Position numbers and translations under genes: made by a program. From Cohaesibacter gelatinilyticus (lineage in GTDB: Bacteria; Pseudomonadota; Alphaproteobacteria; Rhizobiales; Cohaesibacteraceae), in the NCBI RefSeq assembly GCF_900215605.1, contig NZ_OBEL01000008.1:1-64000 (forward strand): 64,000 nt of DNA, written 5' to 3'. Of the stretch, positions 1 to 9,349 are shown piece by piece; within the stretch, counting starts at the first letter, position 1; the number at the start of each line of letters is the position of its first letter. Below the pieces are notes generated by a model. The model saw only the letters and a program-made list of their open reading frames with translations, made no database searches and was not told where the DNA came from.

Positions 1-15
1 AAACGTGAAAACCAA

Positions 16-1059
16 ATGCGCCACTGGGCCATGGTCACCATGCTCGCCATATTGGCAATGCTCGTCACTATCCTTCATAGCATTGCTGCTGACTTTGATG
101 TAGCCATTGAGACCCATGAAAAAGCACTGGATTTTTCATCCCCTACCCTGCCTGTCAGGCTTTTCCCGCTGCAATCGGTGGAAAAGTCCTACTCCCTTTG
201 CGTTCTCGTGCCTCATATGAAGGATGAATACTGGATCAGCGTCCAGTCCGGTTTCAAGAACCGCGCCGGTGCCTTGGGACTGCAATTCAGCTGGCATGAG
301 GCGGGCGGCTATCTTGAATTGGATCGACAGATCAAACAGATCAAGGCCTGCGTTACACAAGGCCATGATGCCATCATTCTCGGTGCAGTCAGCGCCAATG
401 ACCCTGCGCTTTTGAAGGCAGTTGAGGCAGTATCAAAAAGCATCCCGGTCATTGCCATGGTCAATGAACTGCAATCTCCGCATCTTGCAGCCAAGGCCGC
501 CGTATCCTGGTACGAGATGGGCCGCATGCTGGGGCAAAAGGTCGTGTCAGATCTACCAGACAATATAAGGGAACCTCATCGAGTGACTTTGGTCTCCGGG
601 CCATCTGAATCCGGCTGGGCCCCCATTCTGGAAGAAGGCTTGCGAGAAGGCCTGAAATCCGACCGCATCCGCTTTGGCTCATCCTTGCAATCGGACAGTG
701 ACTATCGCAACCAGTTTGTGCAGGTCGAAAAAGCCGTTGCCGATTGCCAGCCCAATCACATCATCATTGGCAGCGCACCCGCAGCAGAAGCCGCCATGTC
801 GCTGGTTCGTTTGATCGATTGTCCCAGCAAACCCAAAATCTATGCCAGCTATTATTCCCTTGCCGTAAAACGAGGCCTGCGGTCCAAAAAGATCGAAGCC
901 GCCATTGTCGATTTTGCGGTTCTGCAAGGCTGGCTAGCCGTTGAGCAAAGCGCACGCATTCTGGAAGGCAAGTTGCGCTATAGACAATTGGGTCCGAAGA
1001 TCGACATCGCCACACCCACGCATATTCCTGCAGATCATTGGGCAGTGATTTCCCGCTAG
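16..1059 (+). CDS. torT: TorT-like periplasmic binding protein
   Basis: A 347-residue secreted protein of the periplasmic binding protein I fold, matching TorT, the TMAO-sensing partner of the TorS histidine kinase. An N-terminal hydrophobic segment (residues about 5-25) is the export signal. Recognisable TorT-type stretches are LCVLVPHMKDEYWISVQ near residue 61, EAGGYLELDRQI near 95, an AIILG segment near 120 and LAVEQSARILEG near the end. Length fits the family (about 340). No torS, torR or torCAD gene lies downstream; partners could lie to the left of the window. The start is close to the window edge, so an upstream start cannot be excluded. The stop codon is embedded in a long palindrome. 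Confidence 0.8.
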   Translation: MRHWAMVTMLAILAMLVTILHSIAADFDVAIETHEKALDFSSPTLPVRLFPLQSVEKSYSLCVLVPHMKDEYWISVQSGFKNRAGALGLQFSWHEAGGYLELDRQIKQIKACVTQGHDAIILGAVSANDPALLKAVEAVSKSIPVIAMVNELQSPHLAAKAAVSWYEMGRMLGQKVVSDLPDNIREPHRVTLVSGPSESGWAPILEEGLREGLKSDRIRFGSSLQSDSDYRNQFVQVEKAVADCQPNHIIIGSAPAAEAAMSLVRLIDCPSKPKIYASYYSLAVKRGLRSKKIEAAIVDFAVLQGWLAVEQSARILEGKLRYRQLGPKIDIATPTHIPADHWAVISR

Positions 1060-1132
1060 TGTGGTGGAATTGAAATAGGTATCATTTATCGGCAGGTTCA
1101 TTTGCCTATTTCAATTCCTGAAACCACACTAG
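1056..1132. repeat. Long palindrome overlapping the torT stop
   Basis: Arms CTAGTGTGGTGGAATTGAAA and, on the other side, TTTCAATTCCTGAAACCACA plus CTAG are almost perfectly complementary over 24-28 bases around a 25-nt loop. The left arm contains the torT TAG stop. There is no U-run, so it is not a classic intrinsic terminator. It may be a REP/MITE-like element with CTAG ends or a stabilising 3' hairpin. Confidence 0.7.
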
Positions 1133-1150
1133 AAACATATATTTGTTAGC

Positions 1151-1216
1151 CACCCTTTTGAATCTAAAGTTCGTTCGGTGCTCGCTGTTCAATGTGACGA
1201 ACTTTAGATTCGGGTG
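1151..1216. repeat. Second long palindrome, intergenic
   Basis: GAATCTAAAGTTCGT (1160-1174) is perfectly inverted at 1197-1211 around a 22-nt loop, and the outer CACCC/GGGTG pair extends the stem. With the preceding palindrome it fills the gap between torT and the convergent membrane-protein gene. No coding potential is seen from 1060 to 1291. Confidence 0.7.
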
Positions 1217-1291
1217 ACTAGAGCATTTTGAATGAATATCCGGCCATCAAAATACTCCAGGTTCCAGAATTTTCCATTGTCTGGTCTTTGA

Positions 1292-1720
1292 TCATTCTTC
1301 AGCTTTTGCCAGAGCCATCAATAATGGCGTGATCAAGAGTGTCAGGGTGATAATGTTAAAACCGACATTCGATAGAATGCCTGCTGCATATGACCCAATA
1401 CTGTCAACGACAAACCAAGCAATGACAGCAATAAGAGCTGCCTTGATGGTTTGCCGATCACCTTTGCGCACCGCCGGCGTCACAATCAGCAAATAGAACA
1501 CCGCCAGAGCACAAACCAGCCCGGCACCGATCGATGACAACCATATCGTTTCCTGATTCCATTGCGGCAGCCCGTCTCCAACGGGCCAATGCAGCAGATC
1601 AAGATAGATTCGGGCTGCTAAATCAAATGGTGGAAAGGCTGCCAGCCCCCAAAGAAAGCTGATCACAAAAAGTAGACAGGCAATCGCTTTTGTGAGGTTC
1701 GCACTCAATCGCTTGGTCAT
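1292..1720 (-). CDS. Small four-helix membrane protein, unknown function
   Basis: A 142-residue hydrophobic protein with about four predicted membrane segments (around residues 10-30, 60-82, 92-112 and 118-138). I recognise no family. The start MTKRLSANL at 1720 is chosen over an upstream in-frame start at 1780 because AAAGGGAAAACC lies directly before it as a good ribosome binding site. It is convergent with torT and divergent from the XRE regulator at 1911, so the regulator could control it. Function unknown. Confidence 0.6.
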   Translation of the reverse strand: MTKRLSANLTKAIACLLFVISFLWGLAAFPPFDLAARIYLDLLHWPVGDGLPQWNQETIWLSSIGAGLVCALAVFYLLIVTPAVRKGDRQTIKAALIAVIAWFVVDSIGSYAAGILSNVGFNIITLTLLITPLLMALAKAEE

Positions 1721-1910
1721 TGGTTTTCCCTTTTCAATGGCATTTCGCGACAAGAAGCCACCAAAAGAACTGCAAGACAATTACCTCGGAAGTAAGTGTT
1801 TGATCCCTCCAGATACGCTATAGAGGGAAATGCAAATCAGGCTACAGAGCCGAGCCTAAACTCATTGCGTCAAAGTTTTTTGCCCATCTATCAGGGAGAA
1901 GAATGCAATC

Positions 1911-2705
1911 ATGAACCCTGAACCCCAATTCGGAGATATTCTGAGACGATGGCGATCTCTAAGGCGGCTAAGCCAGATGGAGCTTGGTCTGCAAGCCAAT
2001 GTTTCGGCACGGCATATCAATTTCATTGAAAGAGGCCGTGCCCGACCCTCACGCTCCATGGTCGTGCAATTGGCCCAAACACTGGAAATGTCAAAAGCTG
2101 ATACCAATCTGGCCGCTCTTGCAGCAGGGCATGCTCCGATTTTCAAGCAGGATCCTTCATCCATCGATCTTGCTCCACTGCGATCCTGCATCCGGCGAAT
2201 GTTGGACAATCACATGCCATTCCCCGGCATTGTTCTGGATAAACACTGGAATATCATTGATGCCAATGAAGCTGCCCGGTTTTTCCTTCATCATGCAGGC
2301 TTCGCCAACGCCATAAACATCATGGAAGCACTGGCAGCGCAACCTCCCGAAGAAAGCTCGATAGAAAACTGGCATGAAGCGGTTGCTCTGATTCTGTACC
2401 GCTCAAAGATCGAACTGACCCATGCCGGTGATGATCCGATCCTGTTTCGATTGATCACCAGTCTGGAGGAGCATTTTCACAAATTTGGAGGTAAGGATTT
2501 TCACGTCGATTTCAGCCAGGCCATGTTGCCTACACGGTTCAAGATCGGGGGGAAATCTATCTGCATGTTTTCAACCATTGCACATTTTGGGACCGTCTTC
2601 GACATGTCCATTTGCGATATTCAGATCGAGTTGATGTTTCCATCCGACCCCAAAAGTGAAGCCGCACTGATTGAGATCGACCAGAAGGTGAAGGCTGAAT
2701 TCTGA
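1911..2705 (+). CDS. XRE-family regulator with MmyB-like ligand domain
   Basis: A 264-residue DNA-binding protein. Residues about 8-62 form a Cro/C1-type HTH (ILRRWRSLRRLSQMELGLQA, then SARHINFIERGRARPSRSMV). Residues about 95-250 resemble the MmyB-like ligand-binding domain found in alphaproteobacterial XRE regulators, which have been seen to bind small lipidic ligands (family knowledge). Length fits that family (about 260-280). It is transcribed divergently from the small membrane protein at 1720 with a 190-bp gap. Target genes are not evident. Confidence 0.8.
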   Translation: MNPEPQFGDILRRWRSLRRLSQMELGLQANVSARHINFIERGRARPSRSMVVQLAQTLEMSKADTNLAALAAGHAPIFKQDPSSIDLAPLRSCIRRMLDNHMPFPGIVLDKHWNIIDANEAARFFLHHAGFANAINIMEALAAQPPEESSIENWHEAVALILYRSKIELTHAGDDPILFRLITSLEEHFHKFGGKDFHVDFSQAMLPTRFKIGGKSICMFSTIAHFGTVFDMSICDIQIELMFPSDPKSEAALIEIDQKVKAEF

Positions 2706-2951
2706 CTGATGGTCAGATAGTCATTGTCCGGGAAGTTCATATTGGTGCGGCTTGGAGCTGATACAAACCGACATGATCATTTGCATGACAAACTGGATGG
2801 GAATTCGGTGGATCGCTCTTCTCTCAGATCAAGAATATGCATTGATCATATCTCTATGGCGAGCCGAATTGGGAGCACACTTCGATAGCGAGCAACCCAA
2901 ATAAAAGACGGAATTTTCCCGCCTCTCATTCTTCTTGTTAAATGCATTTTC

Positions 2952-3725
2952 TTATTCCGGCACATAGCGCGGATAGGTCTTTTTGCTGGTTCTGGCAAAG
3001 TCCAGATCAATCTTTGCTGTAGCAAAGGGATTATGCTCATCGGTTTTGGCCAGAATATTGCCTTCCGGATCGATGATCCAGGCAAGACCACCCATGCTTG
3101 GTCCCTCACCTTTCGGAGCCCAGAGATTGGAGGATAGGCAATAGGCACCGGAGCAAACTGCGGCTGCCTGGCCGCCTGCCAGCCATTTATCAACCGAGCC
3201 GTGAGGCGTTGCGCGTGGCACGCAGAGCAGATCAACGCGTGATTGCGCGTAATGGCGAGCCCATTCGAAGAACCACATCTCTGTACAGATCTGCACGCCC
3301 AGACGCATGCCGAGGAGGCGAGCGCTATCGAACCGCTTCTCGCCGCGATCATACCAGCTATGTTCCCAATAATCCTCTTCGTCAGGCAAGTAATATTTGT
3401 CATGGAAACCCGCAACGCCTTCTTCCTGTGACCAGACATAAGCCTGATTGCGACGGCTGCCTTGGGCATTGATGATCGGACGGGTGCCCATCACCGCCTT
3501 TGCCCCCAGATTGCCAAGATCGGCAATTCGGATCTCATGATCGGCTACAGCCTTTTTCCAGTCTGCTTCATTTGCATCGGGGCTGGCAGCCAACCAACCG
3601 GAAAAACTCATTTCAGGAACCAGAACAAAGTCGCTGCCATTCTCGCGAATATGCTCTTTCAGGCCAGCGATGGCATCATCCAGCGTGCTGGGATCCGGGT
3701 TCCATTGGCAAACAGTGACTTTCAT
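2952..3725 (-). CDS. Nitrilase-superfamily carbon-nitrogen hydrolase
   Basis: A 257-residue cytosolic amidase or nitrilase-type enzyme. The Glu-Lys-Cys triad is visible: E38 in VLVPEMSFSGW, K110 in GFHDKYYLPDEED and C147 in VQICTEMWF. The N-terminus MKVTVCQWNPDPST starts directly at the first beta strand, so the start is secure, and AGGAGAGACC precedes it. The length is typical of the family (250-300). The substrate cannot be deduced; omega-amidase or N-carbamoyl amidohydrolase activities are possible. It is monocistronic, with an IS481 remnant just upstream. Confidence 0.85.
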   Translation of the reverse strand: MKVTVCQWNPDPSTLDDAIAGLKEHIRENGSDFVLVPEMSFSGWLAASPDANEADWKKAVADHEIRIADLGNLGAKAVMGTRPIINAQGSRRNQAYVWSQEEGVAGFHDKYYLPDEEDYWEHSWYDRGEKRFDSARLLGMRLGVQICTEMWFFEWARHYAQSRVDLLCVPRATPHGSVDKWLAGGQAAAVCSGAYCLSSNLWAPKGEGPSMGGLAWIIDPEGNILAKTDEHNPFATAKIDLDFARTSKKTYPRYVPE

Positions 3726-3793
3726 GGTCTCTCCTCATCTTTTGATGAAAAGGTTACACCGCCTCAATTCTGGTCAATAGAGATTTTATTCGC

Positions 3794-4436
3794 ATGGATC
3801 ATCAAATTATGATCAAACTGACGTCGGACGACAAACCTGCAAAGAAGAAGTTCAAGCATTATCCAATCGGCTATTTCCATATCGATATTGCTCAGGTTCA
3901 GACAGCAGAAGGCAAGCAGCTGTACCTTTATGTTGCAATTGACCGGACAAGCAAATTTGCCTTTGTACAAGCCGTCAGAAAAACCGGAAGATCGTCAGCA
4001 TCTGCCTTTCTGGAAGCTCTGATAGAAGCAGTACCCTACAAGACCCCTACTGTTCTGACAGATAACGGGATCCAATTTACCTTTCCTCCTCGTTATGCTG
4101 ACGGTCCTACAGCACGCTACATGACCCATATGTTTGACATGCGATGCAGGGAAAACAGCATTGAACACTGTCTGACCAGGATCAGGCATCCCTGGACGAA
4201 TGGTCAGGTCGAACGCATGAACCGTACGATCAAGGAAACAACCGTCAAGCGTTATCACTATGACAACCATGAACAGTTAATCGCTCATCTCGATGACTTC
4301 ATCAATGTATACAATTACGCAAGACGGCTAAAAACACTCAAGGGCCTCACACCGTATGAATTCATATGCAAACAATGGACAAAAGAACCAAAAAGGTTCA
4401 ACCTAAATCCAATCCATCAAATGCCGGGACTGAACA
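3794..4436 (+). mobile_element. Truncated IS481-family insertion sequence
   Basis: The right end is visible: the transposase finishes at NPIHQMPGLN and the DNA stops matching at ACA (4434-4436), as expected for IS481 ends that run TGT...ACA. Beyond 4436 the sequence is the antisense of a broken mlrC gene. The left end and the N-terminal third of the transposase are missing, so the copy is defective. The left boundary near 3794 is approximate. Confidence 0.75.
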
Positions 4437-4528
4437 GATCGCAAGGTAGCTTGCCAGATCAACCATCACTTTCGAGATATTGGCATGCAGATCCAAACTG
4501 GCGACCAGAAGAATATCGGGCCCGATAA
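3794..4528 (+). pseudogene. IS481-type transposase, 5'-truncated
   Basis: The reading frame covers only the rve (RNase H-like) catalytic half of an IS481 transposase. All three acidic residues remain: D in YFHIDIAQV, D in VLTDNGIQF and E in GQVERMNRTIKE. The N-terminal helix-turn-helix, about 100 residues in full-length members, is absent. Real transposase ends at PGLN near 4432; the last 30 codons (from RSQGSLPDQ) are read-through into the antisense strand of mlrC. Not expected to be active. Confidence 0.8.
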
Positions 4529-4932
4529 GGTTACGCACGCGCCTCAGAATCTCGCCCTCTCCGTCCCCAAGGTTTCGGTGACCATGGCACCGTGAAGGTC
4601 AAGATAGACCGCATCAAGCAGACCAGCTTGTGCAATCCCCGCCAGAATCATTGAACAGATTGCCTCGAAGACATCATCGGTCACTTCGGCGGAGGGTTCG
4701 GCGGTACACCACAGAACAGGGATAACATCAAACCCCGCGGCCGGGGCCGGGGTCGCTGCGGCGAACCCCGCGAGGGGAAATTCATCCCGCATGTCTCTTC
4801 AATGACCCGGGTACCGTACAACATGGCAGGCCAGAAGTCGGCCATTCCAAACTCTGCCAATCCGGCCTTGGTCACGCCAAAGCAATTGGTTTCATACTGA
4901 AAACCAGCAATAGCAACGCGTGTCACCGTCAA
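4437..4932 (-). pseudogene. mlrC: Broken mlrC (M81 family metallopeptidase)
   Basis: Three reading-frame pieces line up with the N-terminal part of MlrC/M81 peptidases. The first has RVAIAGFQYETNCFGVTK; the second, after a frameshift near 4790, has VIPVLWCTAEPSAEV and YLDLHGAMVTE; the third, after a frameshift near 4565, has EILRRVRNLIGPDILLVASL and DLHANISKVMVDLA. The gene is then cut off at 4437 by the end of the IS481 remnant, so the C-terminal two thirds are missing. It starts (TTG) overlapping the stop of the upstream amidohydrolase, so it was once the last gene of the peptide-transport operon. Confidence 0.8.
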
Positions 4933-6563
4933 ACCCTGTCTGCACTGAAATCTTGGAACACAGTTTCCCCACGCCGAACCGTTGTTAAGACAGTCGTCTT
5001 CAGCAATTGATCCGCCTCTTCAAGCGGGTTGCGCGACAGGATGGCAAGATCGGCCAGTTTTCCAACCTCGATCGATCCGCGCTGGTCTTCCTGAAAGACC
5101 TGCCAAGCCGCATCAATGGTCTGCGCCTTGAGGGCTGAAAGCGGACTAATCTTCTGATCCTCGCCCAATACCCGACCTGAGGCAGTGGTTCTGTTTACAG
5201 CACAATGGGCCAGATGCAGCGGGCGGGTCGGCGTCACCGAGGCGTCATTGTGGATCGTGTAACGCAACCCAAAGCGCTCGGCCGAGGCAGCTGGTGAAAT
5301 CCGCTGCGCGCGTTCCGGGCCTAGGAAGGTATCGAAATGACGATCCCCCCAGAAATGGATATGGGCAGGGAAAAAGCTGACGGTCATGCCCAGTTCAGCC
5401 ATGCGTTGCAGTTGGTCATCGCGCAGGATCTGGCCATGAATGATGGTATGGCGGTGATCCGCGCGGGGACATTCCGCAAGCGCTTTTTCAACCGCATCAA
5501 TGAACATCTCGGCCCCGCCATCGCCGTTACAATGGCAGTGGATCTGATAGCCCAGTCGATGCAGCCGTTTGACCTCAGCGCTATGGGCCTGGGCATCGGC
5601 ATAGGTCATGCCACAGGGGTGCTCGGGGTCAACCGGCTTGTGATAAGGCTTGGATAGCAGCGCGGTTTGCAGCTGAAAGGCACCATCGGTGAACAGCTTG
5701 CGGGGCCCAAGATTGAAATGTGGATTACCGGGCCAATCAACTGCATCTGGACCTTCGGTAACCTCAGGCTCATCCTCGCCAATCGGCAACAGAACCAGAT
5801 CATAGCCGGGATCCTGATCCGCTGGCAGCGAAGCAAAGTGTTCCAGCATCTTGCGAGAGGTCCAGGCGTTCTGCGCAAAGGTCACGCCTTGGGACAGATA
5901 TTCGTCTCGGGTGGCTTGGAACCCCTGCCAGAATCGCTCACGTGTGATCAGGAAATCCGTGTCTCCCATGTCACCCATGGCAGAGATTCCTTCGATCAAC
6001 CCTGTTAATGCCCCGGTATCCATGTCTCGCCCAAAGCGGCCTCCCAGAGGATCTGGAGTATCACGGTTCACCCCGTGGTTCTGTAGCGCCAGTGAATTCG
6101 CCGAGCCATTATGCCCTGAGGCATGAATGACCCAAATCGGGTGATCGGTCGAGACGCTGTCCAGTTCCAATCGCGTTGGCATGCGGGCCTCTGCGATTGC
6201 CGTGTTGTCAAACAACACCCCCATCACCCATTCGCCTTTGGGCGTGTCAGCCGCCTTGGCACGAAGACGCTCAAGTGCGGTGGCCATGTCCGCGCAATCC
6301 CCACGCGGCGGTGAGGACAGATCCACCCGAAACAAACGGATAAATCCGGGATCCGGAAAATGCCCGTGTGGGTCGAGGAAAGCAGGGATCAGGGTATGCC
6401 CTTGCAAGTCATGTTCCCTGCTGCCAGCGGGCATTTCAGCACGAAGGGCGGCTTCTGTGCCAACGGCCTTGATGATTTGCCCCTCGGTTAGTACCGCTTC
6501 GGGGCGGCTGTTGTCCTCGTCCATCGTAAGGATTGGACCGTTGAAATAGAGCGTGCTCGACAT
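4929..6563 (-). CDS. Amidohydrolase (YtcJ-like, Amidohydro_3)
   Basis: A metal-dependent amidohydrolase of about 544 residues. The N-terminal beta domain is LYFNGPILTMDEDNSRPEAV. The HxH metal motif is LDPHGHFPDPG; further ligands are likely in QIHCHCNGDGG and HTIIHGQILRDD, and an HNDASVTP motif lies near residue 430. MSSTLYF at 6563 is preferred over a GTG at 6575 because AGAAG lies just before it. It sits in the operon between the ABC ATPases and the broken mlrC, so it probably hydrolyses an imported amide or N-acylated compound. The exact substrate is unknown. Confidence 0.85.
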   Translation of the reverse strand: MSSTLYFNGPILTMDEDNSRPEAVLTEGQIIKAVGTEAALRAEMPAGSREHDLQGHTLIPAFLDPHGHFPDPGFIRLFRVDLSSPPRGDCADMATALERLRAKAADTPKGEWVMGVLFDNTAIAEARMPTRLELDSVSTDHPIWVIHASGHNGSANSLALQNHGVNRDTPDPLGGRFGRDMDTGALTGLIEGISAMGDMGDTDFLITRERFWQGFQATRDEYLSQGVTFAQNAWTSRKMLEHFASLPADQDPGYDLVLLPIGEDEPEVTEGPDAVDWPGNPHFNLGPRKLFTDGAFQLQTALLSKPYHKPVDPEHPCGMTYADAQAHSAEVKRLHRLGYQIHCHCNGDGGAEMFIDAVEKALAECPRADHRHTIIHGQILRDDQLQRMAELGMTVSFFPAHIHFWGDRHFDTFLGPERAQRISPAASAERFGLRYTIHNDASVTPTRPLHLAHCAVNRTTASGRVLGEDQKISPLSALKAQTIDAAWQVFQEDQRGSIEVGKLADLAILSRNPLEEADQLLKTTVLTTVRRGETVFQDFSADRV

Positions 6564-6581
6564 GGTTCTTCTCACCAGTTT

Positions 6582-7508
6582 TTATTGACCCAGCGGAGCC
6601 AAGCAACGCAGGCCGTGACCATTGTCGACCTCCCAGCTTGGTGTCTGAATGCAGAAATCCCGTGCAAAGGGGCACCGTTCGCGAAACTCGCAGCCGGAGG
6701 GCCGTTTGAGCAGACTGGGCGGCTCCCCTTTCAAGGCAATACGTTCCAGCCGCGCATCAGGATCCGGCTCTGGATTTGCGGACAAAAGACATCGCGTATA
6801 GGGGTGACGTGGGTCGTCAAAGATCGCTTCTGTGCTGCCTTCTTCGACCAGTCGTCCCAGATACATAATGCCCATGCGATCGGCGACGTGGCGCACCACG
6901 TTGAGGTTATGGGTGATGATCACCATCGCCAGGCCCAGTCGCTCGCGCAGATCGTTGAGCAGATTGAGCAGCTCGCCCTGCACGGACACATCCAGACCCG
7001 CAGTGGGCTCATCCGCTAGGATCAGCTTGGGCTCCAGCGCCAGCGCGCGGGCGACACCTACGCGGCGCGCCTGTCCGCCGGACAGTTGATAAGGATAGCG
7101 GTCGGCAAAATGCGAAGGCAGGTTCACCATCTCCAGCAGGCGCTTGGCCTCAGCCTGCATGTCGCGCTCTTTCATGCCTTGAATACGATAAGGCTCGGTG
7201 ATCAGGCTGGCGATAGTCAGTCGCGGTGACAAGGAACCGATCGGATCCTGAAACATCATGGTAATGTCTTTGCGCCAGGGGCGCAGCGCTCGTTCCGAGG
7301 CCCCTCGGATCTCCTGACCGTTGAATTTGACAGAACCACCTTGGGCGGGAGCCAAACCGGCAATAGCACGGATCACCGTTGTCTTTCCCGATCCACTTTC
7401 CCCGACCAAGGCATAGGTTTCGCCTGCTTTCACCGAAAAGCTGACACCCGCCAGCACATTGACCTGTCCATAGCTGGTTTGCAGATCTTTTACATCGAGC
7501 AAGGTCAT
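6582..7508 (-). CDS. Dipeptide/oligopeptide ABC ATPase (DppF-like)
   Basis: A 308-residue cytoplasmic ATPase. Walker A is GESGSGKTT (about residue 37), the signature is LSGGQARR, Walker B is LILADEPTAGLD and the switch His is in ITHNL. A C-terminal oligopeptide extension with CEFRERCPFARDFC forms the conserved Cys region of the Opp/Dpp family. Its ATG overlaps the stop of the partner ATPase by four bases (ATGA), implying translational coupling. The two ATPases likely act as a heterodimer energising the permeases encoded upstream. Confidence 0.9.
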   Translation of the reverse strand: MTLLDVKDLQTSYGQVNVLAGVSFSVKAGETYALVGESGSGKTTVIRAIAGLAPAQGGSVKFNGQEIRGASERALRPWRKDITMMFQDPIGSLSPRLTIASLITEPYRIQGMKERDMQAEAKRLLEMVNLPSHFADRYPYQLSGGQARRVGVARALALEPKLILADEPTAGLDVSVQGELLNLLNDLRERLGLAMVIITHNLNVVRHVADRMGIMYLGRLVEEGSTEAIFDDPRHPYTRCLLSANPEPDPDARLERIALKGEPPSLLKRPSGCEFRERCPFARDFCIQTPSWEVDNGHGLRCLAPLGQ

Positions 7509-8482
7509 TGGGCTGTCTCCTCGTGATTGAGCCAGCAGGCTGCATGGTGACCCTCTTTTAGCTTAGTAAGCGGAGGCACCTTTGCACAGTGGGGCATAGC
7601 CTGATAGCAGCGACCACGGAAGATGCAGCCCCCGGGCAGTTTGGCCAGATCCGGCACCTCACCCGGGATGGTCGGCAGCACACGAGCGCGTTCCTTGATA
7701 TGGCCCGGATCGCAATCGATCAGACGGCGGGTATAGGGGTGTTTGGGATCATGGAAGATTTCGCGAACATCGCCGCTTTCGACGACGGTGCCTGCATACA
7801 TCACCACTACACGGTCACAGAGCTCTGCAATGACCCCCAGATGGTGAGAGATGAACAGGATAGCGCAGTCAAACTCCTGTTGCAGCTGATGAAGACGTTC
7901 GATGATCTGCACCTCCAGCGTGGCGTCCAGCGCCGTGGTGGGCTCATCCGCGATCAACAGGTCCGGCTCCGACATCAATGCCATTGCAATGGCGATCCGC
8001 TGGCGCATACCACCGGAGAACTCATGCGGGAACTGGTCCAGCCGAGCCTCCGGGTCCGGAATACCGACCGCGCCCAGCATCTGCGCTGCGCGTGCCCATT
8101 TTTCGGTCTTGGTCGCATTGGAGCGGTGCTGGATATCCAGCATCTGCCGACCAATGGACAGGACAGGGTTGTGTGTCTGCATCGGGTCCTGGAACACGAT
8201 GGAGATATCTGCGCCGCGCAAGTCACGCATCTTGCGCTTGGGCAGTTGCAGAAGGTCTTGGCCTTTGAAACGTACCTCGCCCTGACGGAACCTTGTGTTG
8301 GGCGCAGTCAGCCGCAGGATCGAGGAGATCAGGGTGGATTTGCCGCAGCCCGATTCACCAACGATGCCAACAATCTCACCTTTGCGGATGTCAAAGGAGA
8401 TATCGCGCAGGGCCTTCAGATCACCGCGGGCGGTTTCATAGTCGACGCTGAGGCGGTCGATTTCCAGAAGCGTATCACTCAT
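7505..8482 (-). CDS. Dipeptide/oligopeptide ABC ATPase (DppD-like)
   Basis: A 325-residue ATPase, partner of the DppF-like protein. Walker A is GESGCGKST, the signature is FSGGMRQR, Walker B is LLIADEPTTALD and the switch is ISHHLG. A C-terminal oligo/dipeptide extension contains GCIFRGRCYQAMPHC. The start overlaps the stop of the upstream permease gene (8479) by four bases. Belongs to the SBP-permease-permease-ATPase-ATPase-amidohydrolase operon running from 11950 down to the mlrC remnant. Confidence 0.9.
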   Translation of the reverse strand: MSDTLLEIDRLSVDYETARGDLKALRDISFDIRKGEIVGIVGESGCGKSTLISSILRLTAPNTRFRQGEVRFKGQDLLQLPKRKMRDLRGADISIVFQDPMQTHNPVLSIGRQMLDIQHRSNATKTEKWARAAQMLGAVGIPDPEARLDQFPHEFSGGMRQRIAIAMALMSEPDLLIADEPTTALDATLEVQIIERLHQLQQEFDCAILFISHHLGVIAELCDRVVVMYAGTVVESGDVREIFHDPKHPYTRRLIDCDPGHIKERARVLPTIPGEVPDLAKLPGGCIFRGRCYQAMPHCAKVPPLTKLKEGHHAACWLNHEETAQ

Positions 8483-9336
8483 CGCTGCTTCCTCAGTTTT
8501 GGGTCAACCACGTCACGCAGGGATTCACCCAGGAAAGTGAAGCCAAGGGTTGCCAGGATGATTGGTAGCCCGCCACCCACCACCAGCCAGGGTGTCTGGC
8601 GTATCAGGGAATATCCGTCCTTCAAAAGCGCTCCCCAACTTGGGGTCGGTGGTTTCACCCCGAGGCCAAGGAAGGACAGACCCGCTTCTAGCGCGATCAC
8701 TGTGGGGATATCCATCGCTGCCAGCACCGCCAGCACGCCGACGATGTTTGGCAGCATATGTACCCCCAGAATACGTTTCATGCTGGCACCCATCGAGCGC
8801 TCGGCTAGGATGAATTCAGAATTGCGCAAGGTCAGCGTCTGCGTTCGCGCCACCCGGCCATAGGTCGGGATCGAGGTTGCCATGACGACCAGTACGACGG
8901 TTTGCAGACTTGGCCCGACCAGGGCCACGACGGCCAAGGCAAACATCACAGTTGGGAAAGAGCGGATAGTGTCAAAGAACAGCATCAAGAGGTTGTCGAG
9001 CCATTTTGGACCGTAGCCCGCGATCATACCCAGGGTGAGACCAATGGCCATGGCGCCAAAGACAGCAGGCAAAGCGACCTTCAAGGCAACCTGTCCGCCC
9101 ATGATCACACGGGAAAACGTGTCGCGGCCCAGTTGATCGGTACCCAGCAGATGCGCGGCTGACGGGCCCTGCAGGCGGTCCTTGATGTTCATGCCAACGG
9201 GATCATAGGGCACGACCCAGACGGCAAAGATGGCACAGAACAGGATGCTGCCGACAATAATCAGCCCCATCAGCCCCAATGGATCGCGGGCTACTTCATG
9301 GAGGATCTGACCAAGTTCGGAACGGGATTTAGACAT
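8479..9336 (-). CDS. Dipeptide-type ABC permease (DppC-like)
   Basis: An inner-membrane permease of about 285 residues with an OppC/DppC layout: an N-terminal helix (around residues 20-45), a periplasmic loop with HLLGTDQLGRDTFSRVIMGG, then five helices. The EAA loop is MGASMKRILGVHMLPN with the ILAERSMGAS lead-in. MSKSRSELG at 9336 is chosen because GAGGGAACTGAT directly precedes it; the longer reading to 9378 would overlap the upstream gene. The gap to the DppB-like gene is 13 bases. Confidence 0.9.
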   Translation of the reverse strand: MSKSRSELGQILHEVARDPLGLMGLIIVGSILFCAIFAVWVVPYDPVGMNIKDRLQGPSAAHLLGTDQLGRDTFSRVIMGGQVALKVALPAVFGAMAIGLTLGMIAGYGPKWLDNLLMLFFDTIRSFPTVMFALAVVALVGPSLQTVVLVVMATSIPTYGRVARTQTLTLRNSEFILAERSMGASMKRILGVHMLPNIVGVLAVLAAMDIPTVIALEAGLSFLGLGVKPPTPSWGALLKDGYSLIRQTPWLVVGGGLPIILATLGFTFLGESLRDVVDPKLRKQR

Positions 9337-9349
9337 ATCAGTTCCCTCT

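Noticed and set aside
7589-8863. A 424-codon plus-strand frame
   Set aside because: It is antisense to the ABC ATPase and permease with well-defined motifs; the translation has no recognisable domain.
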